Source of the DNA: Kribbella kalugense
GTDB taxonomy: Bacteria; Actinomycetota; Actinomycetes; Propionibacteriales; Kribbellaceae
Direction of reading: 5' to 3'
DNA length: 64,000 bases
Assembly: GCF_004365875.1 (NCBI RefSeq)
Contig: NZ_SODF01000003.1
Coordinates: forward strand, 605,763-669,762
Shown: piece after piece, positions 16,850 to 25,918 of the stretch
How the letters are laid out: each line of letters begins with the position of its first letter
Position numbering within the stretch: the stretch's first letter is position 1
Notes under the pieces: model-generated
Seen by the model: only the letters and a program-made list of their open reading frames with translations
Told to the model about the DNA's origin: nothing
Database searches by the model: none
Position numbers and translations under genes: made by a program

Positions 16850-17070
16850 CTCCTGCCCGGCGCACCGTAAGCCCGGCCTGGCGGACCGCAACCCACGGTG
16901 GTCCGGCTCCGCCTACCGCAACCCTGGCCGTCCAGCCCGGCGTACCGTAACCGCGGTGGTCCGGCCCGGCGTACCGCAACCCCGGCAGTCCGGCAGTCCG
17001 GCAGTCCGGCAGTCCGGCCCGTCGTACCGAGACCTCGGTCGGCCTGCTTGCCGTACTGCAACGGCGGTAC
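16850..17070. repeat. Degenerate 29-30 bp tandem repeat with an internal 8-bp microrepeat
   Basis: The 329-bp gap between the response regulator and the MMPL gene is mostly built of a degenerate unit around GTCCGGCCCGGCGTACCG plus CAACCCCGG. The core ACCGnAA-type word recurs at about 16864, 16885, 16915, 16944, 16973, 17026 and 17055, giving mostly 29-30 bp spacing. The one 53-bp interval is 29 plus 24, and exactly there the 8-mer CAGTCCGG is repeated in tandem (16986-17018). No spacers, no gene and no clear promoter are visible inside. The remaining 80 bp before the MMPL start hold nothing I can name. Confidence 0.75.
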
Positions 17071-17151
17071 GTGGTACGGCGGGTGTGGTACGGGGAGGAG
17101 CCTGCGGTGGGGAGACGCGGGTGACGGGGGCTGGGCGGAAGCATCGGCTGT

Positions 17152-19353
17152 ATGGCTACGTATCTCTCTCGGCTTGGCCGGTTTGCCTTTCGGCGGCGGC
17201 GGCTTGTCGTACTGATCTGGCTCGGGCTGCTTGCCGCCGGGGTCACCGGCGCGGTCACGCTCTCCGGCCCGACTGCCAACGGGTTCTCGATTCCCGGCAC
17301 CGAGTCGCAGCGGGCCGCGGATCTGCTCAACGAACGCCTCCCGCAGGCCGGCGCCGACGCCGCGACCGCCCGGATCGTCTTCCAGGCGCCCGCCGGCCAG
17401 AAGCTCACCGACACCCCACAGCTGCGGCAGACCCTGAACCAGCTCAGCGCCGCACCGCAGGTCACCCGCGTCCTCGACCCGTTCACCGCCAAAGCGATCT
17501 CCCCCGACGGCCGCACCGGGTATGCGCAGGTGACGTACGACGTCCCCCCGGCCGACGTGCTGCCCGCGGCCAAGGACGCGGTGGATGCCGCGATCGAACC
17601 GGCCAGGGCGTCCGGTCTCACCGTTGAGTACGGCGGGGATGCGCTGCAACCGCAGGACGGACAGCAACTGACCGAAGTGATCGGACTCGGCGTGGCCGCG
17701 GTCGTACTGCTGATCACCTTCGGCTCGTTGATCGCGGCCGGACTACCGTTGCTGTCAGCAATCGTCGGCGTCGGCATCGGTGCGACCGTGATCTCGGCGC
17801 TCAGCGGATTCATCGACATCGGTTCGGGTACGGCGATCCTCGCGCTGATGATCGGACTCGCGGTCTCGATCGACTATTCGCTGTTCATCATGTCGCGGTA
17901 CCGGCACGAGCTGAGCGCCGGACTCGACCCCGAGGAGGCAGCCGGACGAGCGGTCGGCACGGCCGGGTCCGCAGTGGTGTTCGCGGGCCTGACCGTGGTG
18001 ATCGCTCTCGCCGGCCTGTTCGTGGCCGGCATCCCGTTCCTAACCCAGATGGGCCTGGCCGCCGCCTTCACCGTGGTGATCGCGGTCGCCATCGCACTCA
18101 CCCTCCTCCCAGCCCTGCTCGGCTACGCCGGCCACCGAGTCCGCGCCGGCCACACCACAGGACTCCGTGCCCTGACCCGCCGGCGGGCGGCTGCCCCAGG
18201 CCCCTCCGGACGGCCGACTCTTGGTCGGCGGTGGGCGCGATTCGTCACCCGCCGGCCGCTGGCTGTCCTGGTGGTGACGGTCGTTGGGCTTGGTGTGCTG
18301 GCGATCCCGGCGACTGACCTCCGGCTCGGACTGCCCGACGACAGCACGGCCGCGCCTGATTCCACCCAGCGCAAGGCGTACGACCTGCTCTCGGAAGGTT
18401 TCGGTCCCGGCTTCAACGGCCCACTCCTCGTCGTCGTCGACGCTGGCACCGCGTCCAATCCGCAAGCAGCCGCCACCAGCACCGCCACGGCGATCCGCGG
18501 TCTCGCAGACGTCACGATGGTCAGTCCGCCTCGCTTCAATCCCGCAGGAGACACTGCTCTGCTGACAGTGGTCCCGACCAGCGGCCCGAGTACGACGCAG
18601 ACCCACGACCTGGTGAAGGCGATCCGCACGCTGCCTTCGCCGACTGGGGCTGAGGTCGCCGTGACCGGTGCGACCGCGATCAGCATCGACGTCTCGGACA
18701 AGCTCGCTAGCGCACTGGCGCCGTACCTCGGACTGGTCGTCGGACTCGCGTTCCTGCTGCTGATGCTGGTGTTCCGGTCGCTGCTGGTGCCGTTGAAGGC
18801 GACGCTCGGGTTCCTGCTCACGGTGGCGGCGACGTTCGGTGCTGTGGTCGCGGTGTTCCAGTGGGGCTGGCTGGCCGGGTTGCTCGGGGTCTCGGGTCAG
18901 ACCGGCCCGGTGATCAGCATGCTGCCGATCTTCCTGATCGGGGTGGTGTTCGGGCTCGCGATGGACTACCAGATCTTCCTGGTCACGCGGATGCGGGAGG
19001 AACACGTCCACGGCGCCGCGCCGCGGACCGCGGTCGTCGACGGGTTCGCGCACAGCGCCCGGGTGGTCACCGCGGCGGCGGTGATCATGACCGCGGTGTT
19101 CTCCGGGTTCATCCTGTCCGGGCAGGCGCTGATCCGGGAGATGGGGTTCGGGCTGGCGCTCGCGGTCGCGATCGACGCGTTTGTCGTCCGGATGACCGTC
19201 GTACCAGCGGTGATGGCGCTGCTCGGGCGCCGCGCCTGGTACCTCCCGCGCTGGCTGGACCGCCTCCTCCCCACCGTCGACGTCGAAGGCGAGTCCCTCC
19301 GCCACCGCCCACCGACCGAGGACCCACGGCAGCCGGAACTGGTCTCCCGCTGA
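17152..19353 (+). CDS. MMPL-family transporter
   Basis: 733 residues in the RND/MMPL layout: one N-terminal helix (LVVLIWLGLLAAGVTGAVTL), an extracytoplasmic loop, a block of five helices (from QLTEVIGLGVAAVVLLITF, with IGLAVSIDYSLFIMSRYR), then a second similar half (LAVLVVTVVGLGVLAI, a loop, and VFGLAMDYQIFLVTRMREEH). The paired DYxLFxxxR motifs in the two halves are diagnostic. Such proteins export lipids or hydrophobic drugs using proton flow. It lies downstream of a two-component system on the same strand. The C-terminus is a short charged cytoplasmic tail. Confidence 0.93.
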   Translation: MATYLSRLGRFAFRRRRLVVLIWLGLLAAGVTGAVTLSGPTANGFSIPGTESQRAADLLNERLPQAGADAATARIVFQAPAGQKLTDTPQLRQTLNQLSAAPQVTRVLDPFTAKAISPDGRTGYAQVTYDVPPADVLPAAKDAVDAAIEPARASGLTVEYGGDALQPQDGQQLTEVIGLGVAAVVLLITFGSLIAAGLPLLSAIVGVGIGATVISALSGFIDIGSGTAILALMIGLAVSIDYSLFIMSRYRHELSAGLDPEEAAGRAVGTAGSAVVFAGLTVVIALAGLFVAGIPFLTQMGLAAAFTVVIAVAIALTLLPALLGYAGHRVRAGHTTGLRALTRRRAAAPGPSGRPTLGRRWARFVTRRPLAVLVVTVVGLGVLAIPATDLRLGLPDDSTAAPDSTQRKAYDLLSEGFGPGFNGPLLVVVDAGTASNPQAAATSTATAIRGLADVTMVSPPRFNPAGDTALLTVVPTSGPSTTQTHDLVKAIRTLPSPTGAEVAVTGATAISIDVSDKLASALAPYLGLVVGLAFLLLMLVFRSLLVPLKATLGFLLTVAATFGAVVAVFQWGWLAGLLGVSGQTGPVISMLPIFLIGVVFGLAMDYQIFLVTRMREEHVHGAAPRTAVVDGFAHSARVVTAAAVIMTAVFSGFILSGQALIREMGFGLALAVAIDAFVVRMTVVPAVMALLGRRAWYLPRWLDRLLPTVDVEGESLRHRPPTEDPRQPELVSR

Positions 19354-19432
19354 CACCGGCTTTCCGGAAATCCCGCTGACCTCGCCTTTCCGGAACATTT
19401 CTGTCGCCAGGCGGCAGGAATGTTCCGGAAAG
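19346..19432 (+). terminator. Terminator-like hairpin with adjoining 26-bp direct repeat
   Basis: A 14-bp perfect inverted repeat (CTTTCCGGAACATT at 19386-19399 and its complement at 19419-19432) continues inward as an imperfect stem, forming a long hairpin after the MMPL stop. In addition CCCGCTGAC plus CTTTCCGGAA occurs twice with a 26-bp period (from 19346 and from 19372); the first copy contains the MMPL stop codon. The hairpin probably ends the MMPL message before panD. Confidence 0.6.
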
Positions 19433-19490
19433 CGGGGGCCGTGATCGCGGCCACTGACAGCGGCAGCCGCGAGACCGGATGATGGCCCGC

Positions 19491-19907
19491 ATGTTGCGGG
19501 AGATGATGAAGTCGAAGGTGCACCGGGCGACGGTCACGCAAGCGGATCTGGATTACGTCGGGTCGTGCACGCTGGACGCCGAGCTGATGGCGGCGGCCGA
19601 TCTGCTGCCGGGCGAGAAGGTGGACATCGTCGACATCACCAACGGCCATCGGCTGTCGACGTACCTGATCGAGGGGCCGCGCGGGTCCGGGGTGGTGGGG
19701 ATCAACGGGGCCGCGGCGCACCTGATCCACCCTGGTGATCTGGTCATTCTGATCGCCTATGGGATGTTCGACACTGCCGAGGCGAAGGTTTTCGAGCCGA
19801 GCGTAGTCTTCGTTGACGAGCACAATGCGATCACCCGCATCGGCTCGGACCCCGCCGAGGCGCTGCCCGATTCCGGCACGCTCCGTGGCGACCAACTGCA
19901 CCCGTAG
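19491..19907 (+). CDS. panD: Aspartate 1-decarboxylase
   Basis: A 138-residue proenzyme making beta-alanine for pantothenate and CoA. The self-processing site is seen as YVGSCTLD, with Gly24-Ser25 at the standard cleavage position when ATG 19491 is used; this start also reproduces the family N-terminus MLREMMKSKVHRATVTQADL. Upstream in-frame ATGs at 19479 and 19482 would add non-conserved residues. Other conserved segments are INGAAAHLIHPGDLVILIAY. Cleavage gives a small beta chain and a pyruvoyl-carrying alpha chain. It stands 48 bp before the aminopeptidase P gene and may share a message with it. Confidence 0.95.
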   Translation: MLREMMKSKVHRATVTQADLDYVGSCTLDAELMAAADLLPGEKVDIVDITNGHRLSTYLIEGPRGSGVVGINGAAAHLIHPGDLVILIAYGMFDTAEAKVFEPSVVFVDEHNAITRIGSDPAEALPDSGTLRGDQLHP

Positions 19908-19955
19908 ACACGACTGGCGCCACCACCGCCGCGCCGAGATGAGGACTGGTCGACG

Positions 19956-21428
19956 ATGACAGACACGACCGAGACCACCACCGAGACCACCGAGACCACC
20001 GAGACCGAGGCCCCTGCGCCGAAGACGGCTTCGCACGACAACGAGCCGAGCCCGAAGCTGCGGGCGTTCATGAACTCGGGGTGGGCCGACTCGGAGCGGC
20101 ACGACGTGACGCTCGCGGATGTCGGTGTGTGGGCGGCGAAGCGGCGGGACGCGTTGTCGCAGGCGTTCCCGGGCGAGCGTCTGGTGATCCCGGCCGGCAC
20201 CTACAAGGTCCGCTCGAACGACACCGACTACGTCTTCCGGCCGCACACCGACTACGTGTGGCTGACCGGCAGCCAGACCTCCGACGCCGTCCTCGTGCTC
20301 GAGCCGAACGGCACCAGCGGCCACGACGCGGTGCTGTACTTCCGCCCACGCGCCGACCGCTCCCAGGGCGAGGAGTTCTGGCGCGACCGGATGTACGGCG
20401 AGATGTGGGCCGGCCGGCGTCCGTCCCTGACCGAGACCGCCAAGGAGTTCGGCCTCGAGACCCGGCATGTCGACCAACTCGCCGACGCCCTGAAGGGCGA
20501 CGTACCGACGCGGGTACGGCGTGGCGAGGACGAGTCGATCGCGTCCCTGCTGAGCGGCGCCCGGATCGAGCAGCTCAAGGACGGCGAGCTGGCGGCGACG
20601 CTGTCCGAGCTGCGGCTGGTCAAGGACGCGTACGAGCTCGAGCAGCTGCGGGACGCGGTCGCGATCACGCACCGCGGGTTCTCCGACGTACTCGCGGAGA
20701 TGGACAAGGTCCGGCAGTACGGCGAACGCTGGATCGAAGGCACCTTCTGGCGCCGGGCCCGCGCCGAGGGGAACGACGTCGGCTACACGTCGATCGCCGC
20801 GGCCGGTCCGCATGCGACCACGCTGCACTGGATCGAGAACGACGGTCCGGTGAACGACGGCACGCTGATGCTGCTCGACATGGGTGTGGAGAACCGGCAG
20901 CTGTACACCGCCGACATCACCCGGACGCTGCCGGTGAACGGTGAGTTCACGCCGCGCCAGCGGGACCTGTACCAGCTGGTGCTGGACGCGCAGAACGCCG
21001 GGATCGAGGCGCTCAAGCCGGGTGCCGGGTTCCGTTCCGGGCACGAGGCGGCGATGCAGGTGATCGTGCGCGGGCTGGACGCGATGGAGCTGCTGCCGGT
21101 GCCGGCCGAGGAGGCGCTCGACCCCGAAAGCCGTCTGTACCAGCGCTACACCCTGCACGGCGTCAGCCACATGCTCGGCCTCGACGTCCACGACTGCGCC
21201 CAGGCCCGGAACGAGAACTACCGCGGGGGCACCGTCGAGACCGGCTACGTCCTCACCGTCGAGCCCGGCCTGTACTTCCAGGCCGACGACCTGACCGTCC
21301 CCGAGGACCTCCGCGGCATCGGCATCCGGATCGAGGACGACATCCTGATCACCGACGACGGCGCCGAGAACCTCTCCGAGGACATGCCCCGCACCGTCGA
21401 GGGCCTGCAGAACTGGATGGCCTCCTAG
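19956..21428 (+). CDS. Aminopeptidase P family protein (Xaa-Pro aminopeptidase)
   Basis: 490 residues with the pita-bread metallopeptidase fold. The dimetal ligands are visible as LLDMGVE plus YTADITRTL (two Asp), LHGVSHMLGLDVHD (His), LTVEPGLYF (Glu) and IGIRIEDDILIT (Glu). The N-terminal half is the creatinase-like domain starting around KLRAFMNSGWADSERHD. It removes the N-terminal residue before proline. The first 25 residues are almost pure Thr/Glu, from a 9-bp repeat (GAGACCACC) at about 19971-20009; this extension is not part of the family fold and could vary in length. The cytoplasm is the likely location, since no signal peptide is seen. Confidence 0.93.
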   Translation: MTDTTETTTETTETTETEAPAPKTASHDNEPSPKLRAFMNSGWADSERHDVTLADVGVWAAKRRDALSQAFPGERLVIPAGTYKVRSNDTDYVFRPHTDYVWLTGSQTSDAVLVLEPNGTSGHDAVLYFRPRADRSQGEEFWRDRMYGEMWAGRRPSLTETAKEFGLETRHVDQLADALKGDVPTRVRRGEDESIASLLSGARIEQLKDGELAATLSELRLVKDAYELEQLRDAVAITHRGFSDVLAEMDKVRQYGERWIEGTFWRRARAEGNDVGYTSIAAAGPHATTLHWIENDGPVNDGTLMLLDMGVENRQLYTADITRTLPVNGEFTPRQRDLYQLVLDAQNAGIEALKPGAGFRSGHEAAMQVIVRGLDAMELLPVPAEEALDPESRLYQRYTLHGVSHMLGLDVHDCAQARNENYRGGTVETGYVLTVEPGLYFQADDLTVPEDLRGIGIRIEDDILITDDGAENLSEDMPRTVEGLQNWMAS

Positions 21429-21474
21429 CCCCGCCGGCCGGCCCCGCCACACCAGGCGGGGCCGGCCGTGAGAA

Positions 21475-23409
21475 CTACCAGATGCGGACGCGGTCCTCCG
21501 GAGCCAGCCACATGCCGTCGGAGTCCGCAGTGCTGAACGTGGTGTGGAACGCGTCGATGTTCTTCACCACCGCGTTGCAACGGAACTCCGGCGGCGAGTG
21601 CGGGTCGATCGTCAGCCGGCGGGCGGCTTCCTCGGGACGGGTCTTGGTCGCCCAGGCGTGCGCCCACGCAGCGAAGAACCGCTCGCTGCCGGACTCATCG
21701 GGCTCGGCACCGGCCTGGGACAGTTCGTACGCGACGTAGGCGATCGATAGTCCGCCCAGGTCGCCGATGTTCTCGCCGAGGGTGAGCTTGCCGTTCACGT
21801 GCTGGCCGGGCGTCTCGGCCGGCTCGAGGGCGTCGTACTGCGCGACGAGCTTGTCGGTGCGCTGCTCGAAGGCGGCCCGGTCCTCGTCGGTCCACCAGTC
21901 GTTCAGGTTGCCGGCGCCGTCGTACCGCGAGCCCTGGTCGTCGAAGCCGTGGCCGATCTCGTGCCCGATCACCGCACCGATCGCGCCGTAGTTGGTCGCG
22001 TCGTCGGCCTCCAGGTCGAAGAACGGCGGCTGCAGGATGCCGGCCGGGAAGACGATCTCGTTCATCCGCGGGTTGTAGTACGCGTTGACCGTCTGCGGCG
22101 TCATCTTCCACTCGTTGCGGTCGACGGGTTGGCCCAGCTTGGCCAGGTCTCGCGCCGTCTCGACCGCGACCGACCGACGGACGTTGCCGAACAGGTCAAC
22201 CGGGTCCACGTCGAGGGCCGAGTAGTCCTTCCACTCGTCCGGGTACCCGATCTTCGGCACGAAGGTGCCGAGCTTGTCGAGCGCCCGCTGCCGGGTGTCC
22301 GGGCCCATCCAGTCCAGCGCCTCGATCCGCTGCCGGTAGGCGGCGACCAGGTTCTGCACCAGGTCGACCATGCGGGCCTTCGCGGTCGGCGGGAAGTGCT
22401 CGGCGACATACAGCTTGCCGAGGGCCTCACCCAGCGACTGCTCGACCGCGCCGACGCCACGCTTCCAGCGCTCGCGCAGCTCGGGCGCACCGGTCAGGGT
22501 CTTGCCGTAGAAGGCGAAGTTCTCGTCGACGAACGGCTGGCTCAGCAGTGGCGCCGCAGCGTGCACGATCCGCCAGCTCAGCCACTCCTTCCACCGGTCC
22601 AGCTCGACTTCCTGCAACGCGGCCGCGGCGACGGTGAGGAAGTCCGGCTCGCGGACGACGACCTGCTCGAACGCGCTCTCCGGCACACCCGCACCGGTCA
22701 GCCAGGTCGCCCAGTCGAAGCCCTGCGTGAGCTTCTCCAGGCCGGCCCGATCGAGCTTGTTGTAGGTCAGCTGCACGTCCCGGTCCTTGACCCGGTCCCA
22801 GTGCCCGCCGGCCAGCCTGGTCTCCAGCTCCAGGATCCGGGCGGCAGCGCCGGCCGGATCCGGCAGCCCGGCCAGCTCGAGCAGCTTCGTCACATGCGCG
22901 ACGTACGCCGTACGCACCTCGGCGAAGGAGTCCTCGCGGTAGTACGACTCGTCGGGCAGGCTGAGGCCGCCCTGGGTCAGGTAGACGACGTTCTCGTCGG
23001 ACTTCTTCGCGTCGGCGTCGACCCAGTAGTGGAAGACGCCCGGCACACCCTGCAGTTCGAGCTGCCCGAGGACCGAGACCAGGCCGGCCAGGTCGGTGGC
23101 GTCCCGGACCAGGGCGAGCTGGTCGGCGATCGGCTCGGCGCCCAGCCGCTCGACCGTCTCGGTGTCCATGAAGCTGGTGTAGAGGTCGGCGATCTTCCGC
23201 GGCTCACTGCCCTCGGGGTGGCCGGCCGCGACGGTCTTCTCGACGATCGCGCGGACGTCCTGCTCGGCGGTGTCCCAGAGCGCGTGGAACGCACCGTGGA
23301 TCGCCTTGTCCGCGGGAATCTCGTGCTCCGCCAGCCACGCACCGTTCACGAACCGGTACAGGTCGTCCTGCGGCCGGACCGGCCTCGAACTGTCGATTCC
23401 TGCTGTCAT
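21475..23409 (-). CDS. M13-family zinc metallopeptidase (neprilysin/PepO-like)
   Basis: About 644 residues, normal for bacterial M13 enzymes. The zinc site is AVIGHEIGHGFDDQG (HEXXH) with the downstream LGENIGDLGG giving the third ligand glutamate and the conserved aspartate; VNAYYNPRMNEIVFPAGILQPPFF is the substrate-binding NAYY segment. The C-terminus ends with the family tryptophan (VRIW). ATG 23409 is chosen because AAGGGG stands upstream; an in-frame ATG at 23430 would add seven residues. No signal peptide is visible, so it is probably cytoplasmic and cleaves oligopeptides. It is convergent with aminopeptidase P. Confidence 0.95.
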   Translation of the reverse strand: MTAGIDSSRPVRPQDDLYRFVNGAWLAEHEIPADKAIHGAFHALWDTAEQDVRAIVEKTVAAGHPEGSEPRKIADLYTSFMDTETVERLGAEPIADQLALVRDATDLAGLVSVLGQLELQGVPGVFHYWVDADAKKSDENVVYLTQGGLSLPDESYYREDSFAEVRTAYVAHVTKLLELAGLPDPAGAAARILELETRLAGGHWDRVKDRDVQLTYNKLDRAGLEKLTQGFDWATWLTGAGVPESAFEQVVVREPDFLTVAAAALQEVELDRWKEWLSWRIVHAAAPLLSQPFVDENFAFYGKTLTGAPELRERWKRGVGAVEQSLGEALGKLYVAEHFPPTAKARMVDLVQNLVAAYRQRIEALDWMGPDTRQRALDKLGTFVPKIGYPDEWKDYSALDVDPVDLFGNVRRSVAVETARDLAKLGQPVDRNEWKMTPQTVNAYYNPRMNEIVFPAGILQPPFFDLEADDATNYGAIGAVIGHEIGHGFDDQGSRYDGAGNLNDWWTDEDRAAFEQRTDKLVAQYDALEPAETPGQHVNGKLTLGENIGDLGGLSIAYVAYELSQAGAEPDESGSERFFAAWAHAWATKTRPEEAARRLTIDPHSPPEFRCNAVVKNIDAFHTTFSTADSDGMWLAPEDRVRIW

Positions 23410-23539
23410 CCCAGACCCCTTTTGTCCCATGTCGAGTTGCTGCCAGCGAACATACCCGGTTCGCTGAGAGCCGGGTTTGAACTATCCACAGGATCTGGAC
23501 GTTGTCCAGGTAAAGAACACGGATCAGGGAGGACCGCCC

Positions 23540-24547
23540 ATGCCGCACCTCGTCCGTCGGCTCACCACACTGGTCAGCGTGCCGGTCGCACTGCTGGGCC
23601 TGGTGAGCGCGTCGGCAGCCACCGCCGCCCCCACGACGACAAGCACACCGATCACCTACCCGACCCGGATCGACCTGCCCAACGGGTTCCAGCCGGAGGG
23701 CATCGCGATCTCCGGCGGTACGGCGTACCTCGGCTCGCGCGCCAACGGGGACATCTACGCGGCCGACCTGCGGACCGGCAAGGGCAAGGTGATCAGCAAG
23801 GGGCCGGGCACGGGGTCGCTCGGCATGAAGGTGGACCGGTTCGGCCGGCTGTTCGTCGCCGGCGCCGGCGGTGGGAACGGGCGGGTGATCGACACCCGCA
23901 CCGGCAAGATCCTGGCGAGCTACACGTTCACCACCTCGACAACGACGTTCGTGAACGACGTGATCCTCGGCAAGGACGCGGCCTGGTTCACGGACTCGCT
24001 GCAGCAGGCCTTCTACAAGGTCCCATTCGGCCGCAACGGCCGACTCGCCGCGAAGGCCGAGACGATCCCGCTCAGCGGCGACTACCAGCACCTGCCCGGC
24101 AACAACGCCAACGGCATCTCGCTCACCCCTGACGGCCGCGCGCTGATCATGGTCCAGTCGTCGACCGGCTTCCTGCTCCGGGTCGACCCGAAGACCGGCG
24201 TGGCCCGGCGGATCGACATCGGCAAGGCACTGATGACGAACGGCGACGGCCTGCTCCTGGTCGGCACCACGCTGTACGTCGTCCAGAACCGCTCGAACCA
24301 GATCTCGGTCGTCGAGCTGAACGCCGCCGGCACCAGGGGCGACGTGATCGGCGCCATCACCGACCCGGACTTCGACGTACCGACGACGCTCGCGGCCTTC
24401 GGGAACCGGTTCTACCTGCCCAACGCCCGCTTCACCACCACGCCGGCGCCGGACACGCAGTACTGGGTCACGGCGGTGCACGCGAAGACGGTCATGCACT
24501 CGATGGAAGACAGCGGGTGTGACCCGATCCGGTTCCTCTCGAAGTGA
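23540..24547 (+). CDS. Secreted SMP-30/gluconolactonase-like beta-propeller protein
   Basis: 335 residues. A Sec signal peptide is evident: basic MPHLVRRLT, hydrophobic LVSVPVALLGLVSASA and an AXA-type cleavage near ATAAPT. The mature part shows repeated propeller blades such as PEGIAISGGTAYLGSRANGD, GSLGMKVDRFGRLFVAGAGG and NGISLTPDGRALIMVQSS, resembling SMP-30/NHL-type six-bladed proteins. GGGAGGA lies just before ATG 23540, which fixes the start. Enzymatic activity (lactonase or other) cannot be claimed; metal ligands were not confidently placed. The stop is 3 bp from the end of the convergent HU gene. Confidence 0.75.
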   Translation: MPHLVRRLTTLVSVPVALLGLVSASAATAAPTTTSTPITYPTRIDLPNGFQPEGIAISGGTAYLGSRANGDIYAADLRTGKGKVISKGPGTGSLGMKVDRFGRLFVAGAGGGNGRVIDTRTGKILASYTFTTSTTTFVNDVILGKDAAWFTDSLQQAFYKVPFGRNGRLAAKAETIPLSGDYQHLPGNNANGISLTPDGRALIMVQSSTGFLLRVDPKTGVARRIDIGKALMTNGDGLLLVGTTLYVVQNRSNQISVVELNAAGTRGDVIGAITDPDFDVPTTLAAFGNRFYLPNARFTTTPAPDTQYWVTAVHAKTVMHSMEDSGCDPIRFLSK

Positions 24548-24550
24548 GAG

Positions 24551-24844
24551 TCAGCCGGCGGTGCGGAGGTTGCCTCGGGCTGCGGCCTTGAGGCGGCTTC
24601 CGCACGACAGGCGGACGGAGTACCCGGCGGGGATCGACAGCGGCTCGCCGGTCTGCGGATTGCGGCCGGTCCGCGGGGCACGCAGTACCCGCTCGATGCT
24701 GAGCAGGCCGGTCAGCGACACCTTGTCACCGCGCTGCACGGCCTCGGTGACGACATCGCCCAGCGCGTCCAGGACCTTCTCGGCCTGGTTCCGCGGGATG
24801 CCCGCCTTGTGCGCCACACCGGCGATCAGTTCGTTCCGGTTCAC
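24551..24844 (-). CDS. HU-family DNA-binding protein
   Basis: A 97-residue histone-like protein: MNRNELIAGVAHKAGIP with helices, a core GDKVSLTGLLSIERVLRAP, and the DNA-intercalating arm GRNPQTGEPLSIPAG containing the conserved RNP. It lacks the long lysine/alanine-rich tail of the essential mycobacterial and streptomycete HupB/HupS, so it is the short form. Unusually for HU it has a cysteine (LSCGSRLK) after the arm. An AGGAG-type site precedes the ATG. It binds and bends DNA as a dimer; other copies probably exist in the genome. Confidence 0.92.
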   Translation of the reverse strand: MNRNELIAGVAHKAGIPRNQAEKVLDALGDVVTEAVQRGDKVSLTGLLSIERVLRAPRTGRNPQTGEPLSIPAGYSVRLSCGSRLKAAARGNLRTAG

Positions 24845-24927
24845 GGCTCTCCTCCGACTCGGTTCACACTTCCGAGCGGCACCTTAACCGAAATGAATGT
24901 CGTTAGCGAGAAGCATCCGGATATCGG

Positions 24928-25713
24928 TCACAACCCGTCGCGGTCGTGCCAGTGGTTCTGCCAGCGGGCGTCGATGGCGTCGACGGCCCGCTGGTACCGG
25001 ATGTCCGTCGACAACCGTAGCTCGGTCGACACGTTGTCCAGAGCGGCGTGGACAGTGTGCGCCGTGTGGACAACCACGTCTCCCGCGGCGTAGTCGGTGA
25101 CCAGCCAGTCAGCGTCGTACTCCGTCGCCAGAGCGGGCAAGTCCGCGGTAATGGACGCCGCAGGTCGCTTCAGTCGACCAGCGGCCTCCTCAGCGAGCAC
25201 GCGGTGGTGGCTGCCTGCCAGGTAGGCCAGTCCGCCGCGGCTGACCGGACAGTCCCCCAGTGGGATCCACGCGGACAGCACCTGGTCAGTCCCGTCCCGC
25301 AGGTACAGCAGGTCGTAGTGCGCCTGCGTCGCCGTACCAATCCCGTTCTCACCTGGCGCCGTCTGCCGGATGATCTTCCGGCGGTGCAGAAACGGCTCAC
25401 CGCCGAGGAACCACTCGAACCAGCCCTTCAAGGCCGGCTGAGCACAGAAGGCGGCGTACTCCGGTCCCGGCACAATCTCCTCGAACAGCACCTTCCGGTA
25501 CGACGCTCTGTCGGTCACAGCGCCCGTCAACCCGAAGTAGTACTCGCGGAACGCCCGTACGACCGCAGGGTCCAGCAGCCCGCTCAGGAACAGGTACCCG
25601 TCCCGCTGCAGCCTGGACCGCAACCGCGTCCGATCACCACGCTCCTCCTCGGGCACCGGGACCAGTTCGCCCAGCCGTCGTTCATCCAGCACGTATCCGT
25701 TAGACGTCAGCAC
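24928..25713 (-). CDS. Phytanoyl-CoA dioxygenase (PhyH) family protein
   Basis: 261 residues. The Fe(II)/2-oxoglutarate jelly-roll is supported by QAHYDLLYLRDG (HxD facial-triad pair) and VVVHTAHTVHAALDN holding the distal histidine, with an arginine a short way on (ELRLSTDIRYQ) positioned for 2-oxoglutarate. The N-terminal RDGYLFLSGLLDPAVVRAF is the typical helix-strand opening. Such enzymes hydroxylate or halogenate small molecules; the substrate is unknown. It is codirectional with the HU gene 83 bp downstream and divergent from the LCP gene across a 205-bp region containing a small stem-loop at 25824-25840. Confidence 0.85.
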   Translation of the reverse strand: MLTSNGYVLDERRLGELVPVPEEERGDRTRLRSRLQRDGYLFLSGLLDPAVVRAFREYYFGLTGAVTDRASYRKVLFEEIVPGPEYAAFCAQPALKGWFEWFLGGEPFLHRRKIIRQTAPGENGIGTATQAHYDLLYLRDGTDQVLSAWIPLGDCPVSRGGLAYLAGSHHRVLAEEAAGRLKRPAASITADLPALATEYDADWLVTDYAAGDVVVHTAHTVHAALDNVSTELRLSTDIRYQRAVDAIDARWQNHWHDRDGL

Positions 25714-25918
25714 CCCTCCATTCCAGCGGTGTCCGGCGCCGAGCGGAATGGACCCGAATGGCCGTCTCTTGGACTCTTCTGCCTCCGCGTTCCGGCCGTC
25801 TGGTTCGCTCTCGGAGCCGATTTCCTCCCTTCGAAGGAGGCGGGATCTACTTTTGGACGTGTAAAACCATTCAGTGGGGTGACGTGCTCAGGGGGCGGGC
25901 ACCGATACGGTCGTGGCT

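Noticed and set aside
16850..17070. CRISPR-like periodic repeats
   Set aside because: The units abut each other with no unique spacers, vary between copies and have no cas genes nearby; they are a tandem repeat.
18966..21452. Long open frame on the minus strand opposite the MMPL end, panD and aminopeptidase P
   Set aside because: High GC content makes long antisense frames common; the strand opposite carries three well-recognised proteins and this frame has no recognisable domain.
21799..24132. Long plus-strand frame opposite the M13 peptidase
   Set aside because: It reads as the antisense of the peptidase and then runs into the secreted propeller gene in the wrong frame; composition is Arg/Val/Asp-rich without motifs.
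25824..25840. Small stem-loop CCTCC-GGAGG between the PhyH and LCP genes
   Set aside because: Five-bp stem only, located in a divergent region far from any stop; too weak to call a terminator or operator.
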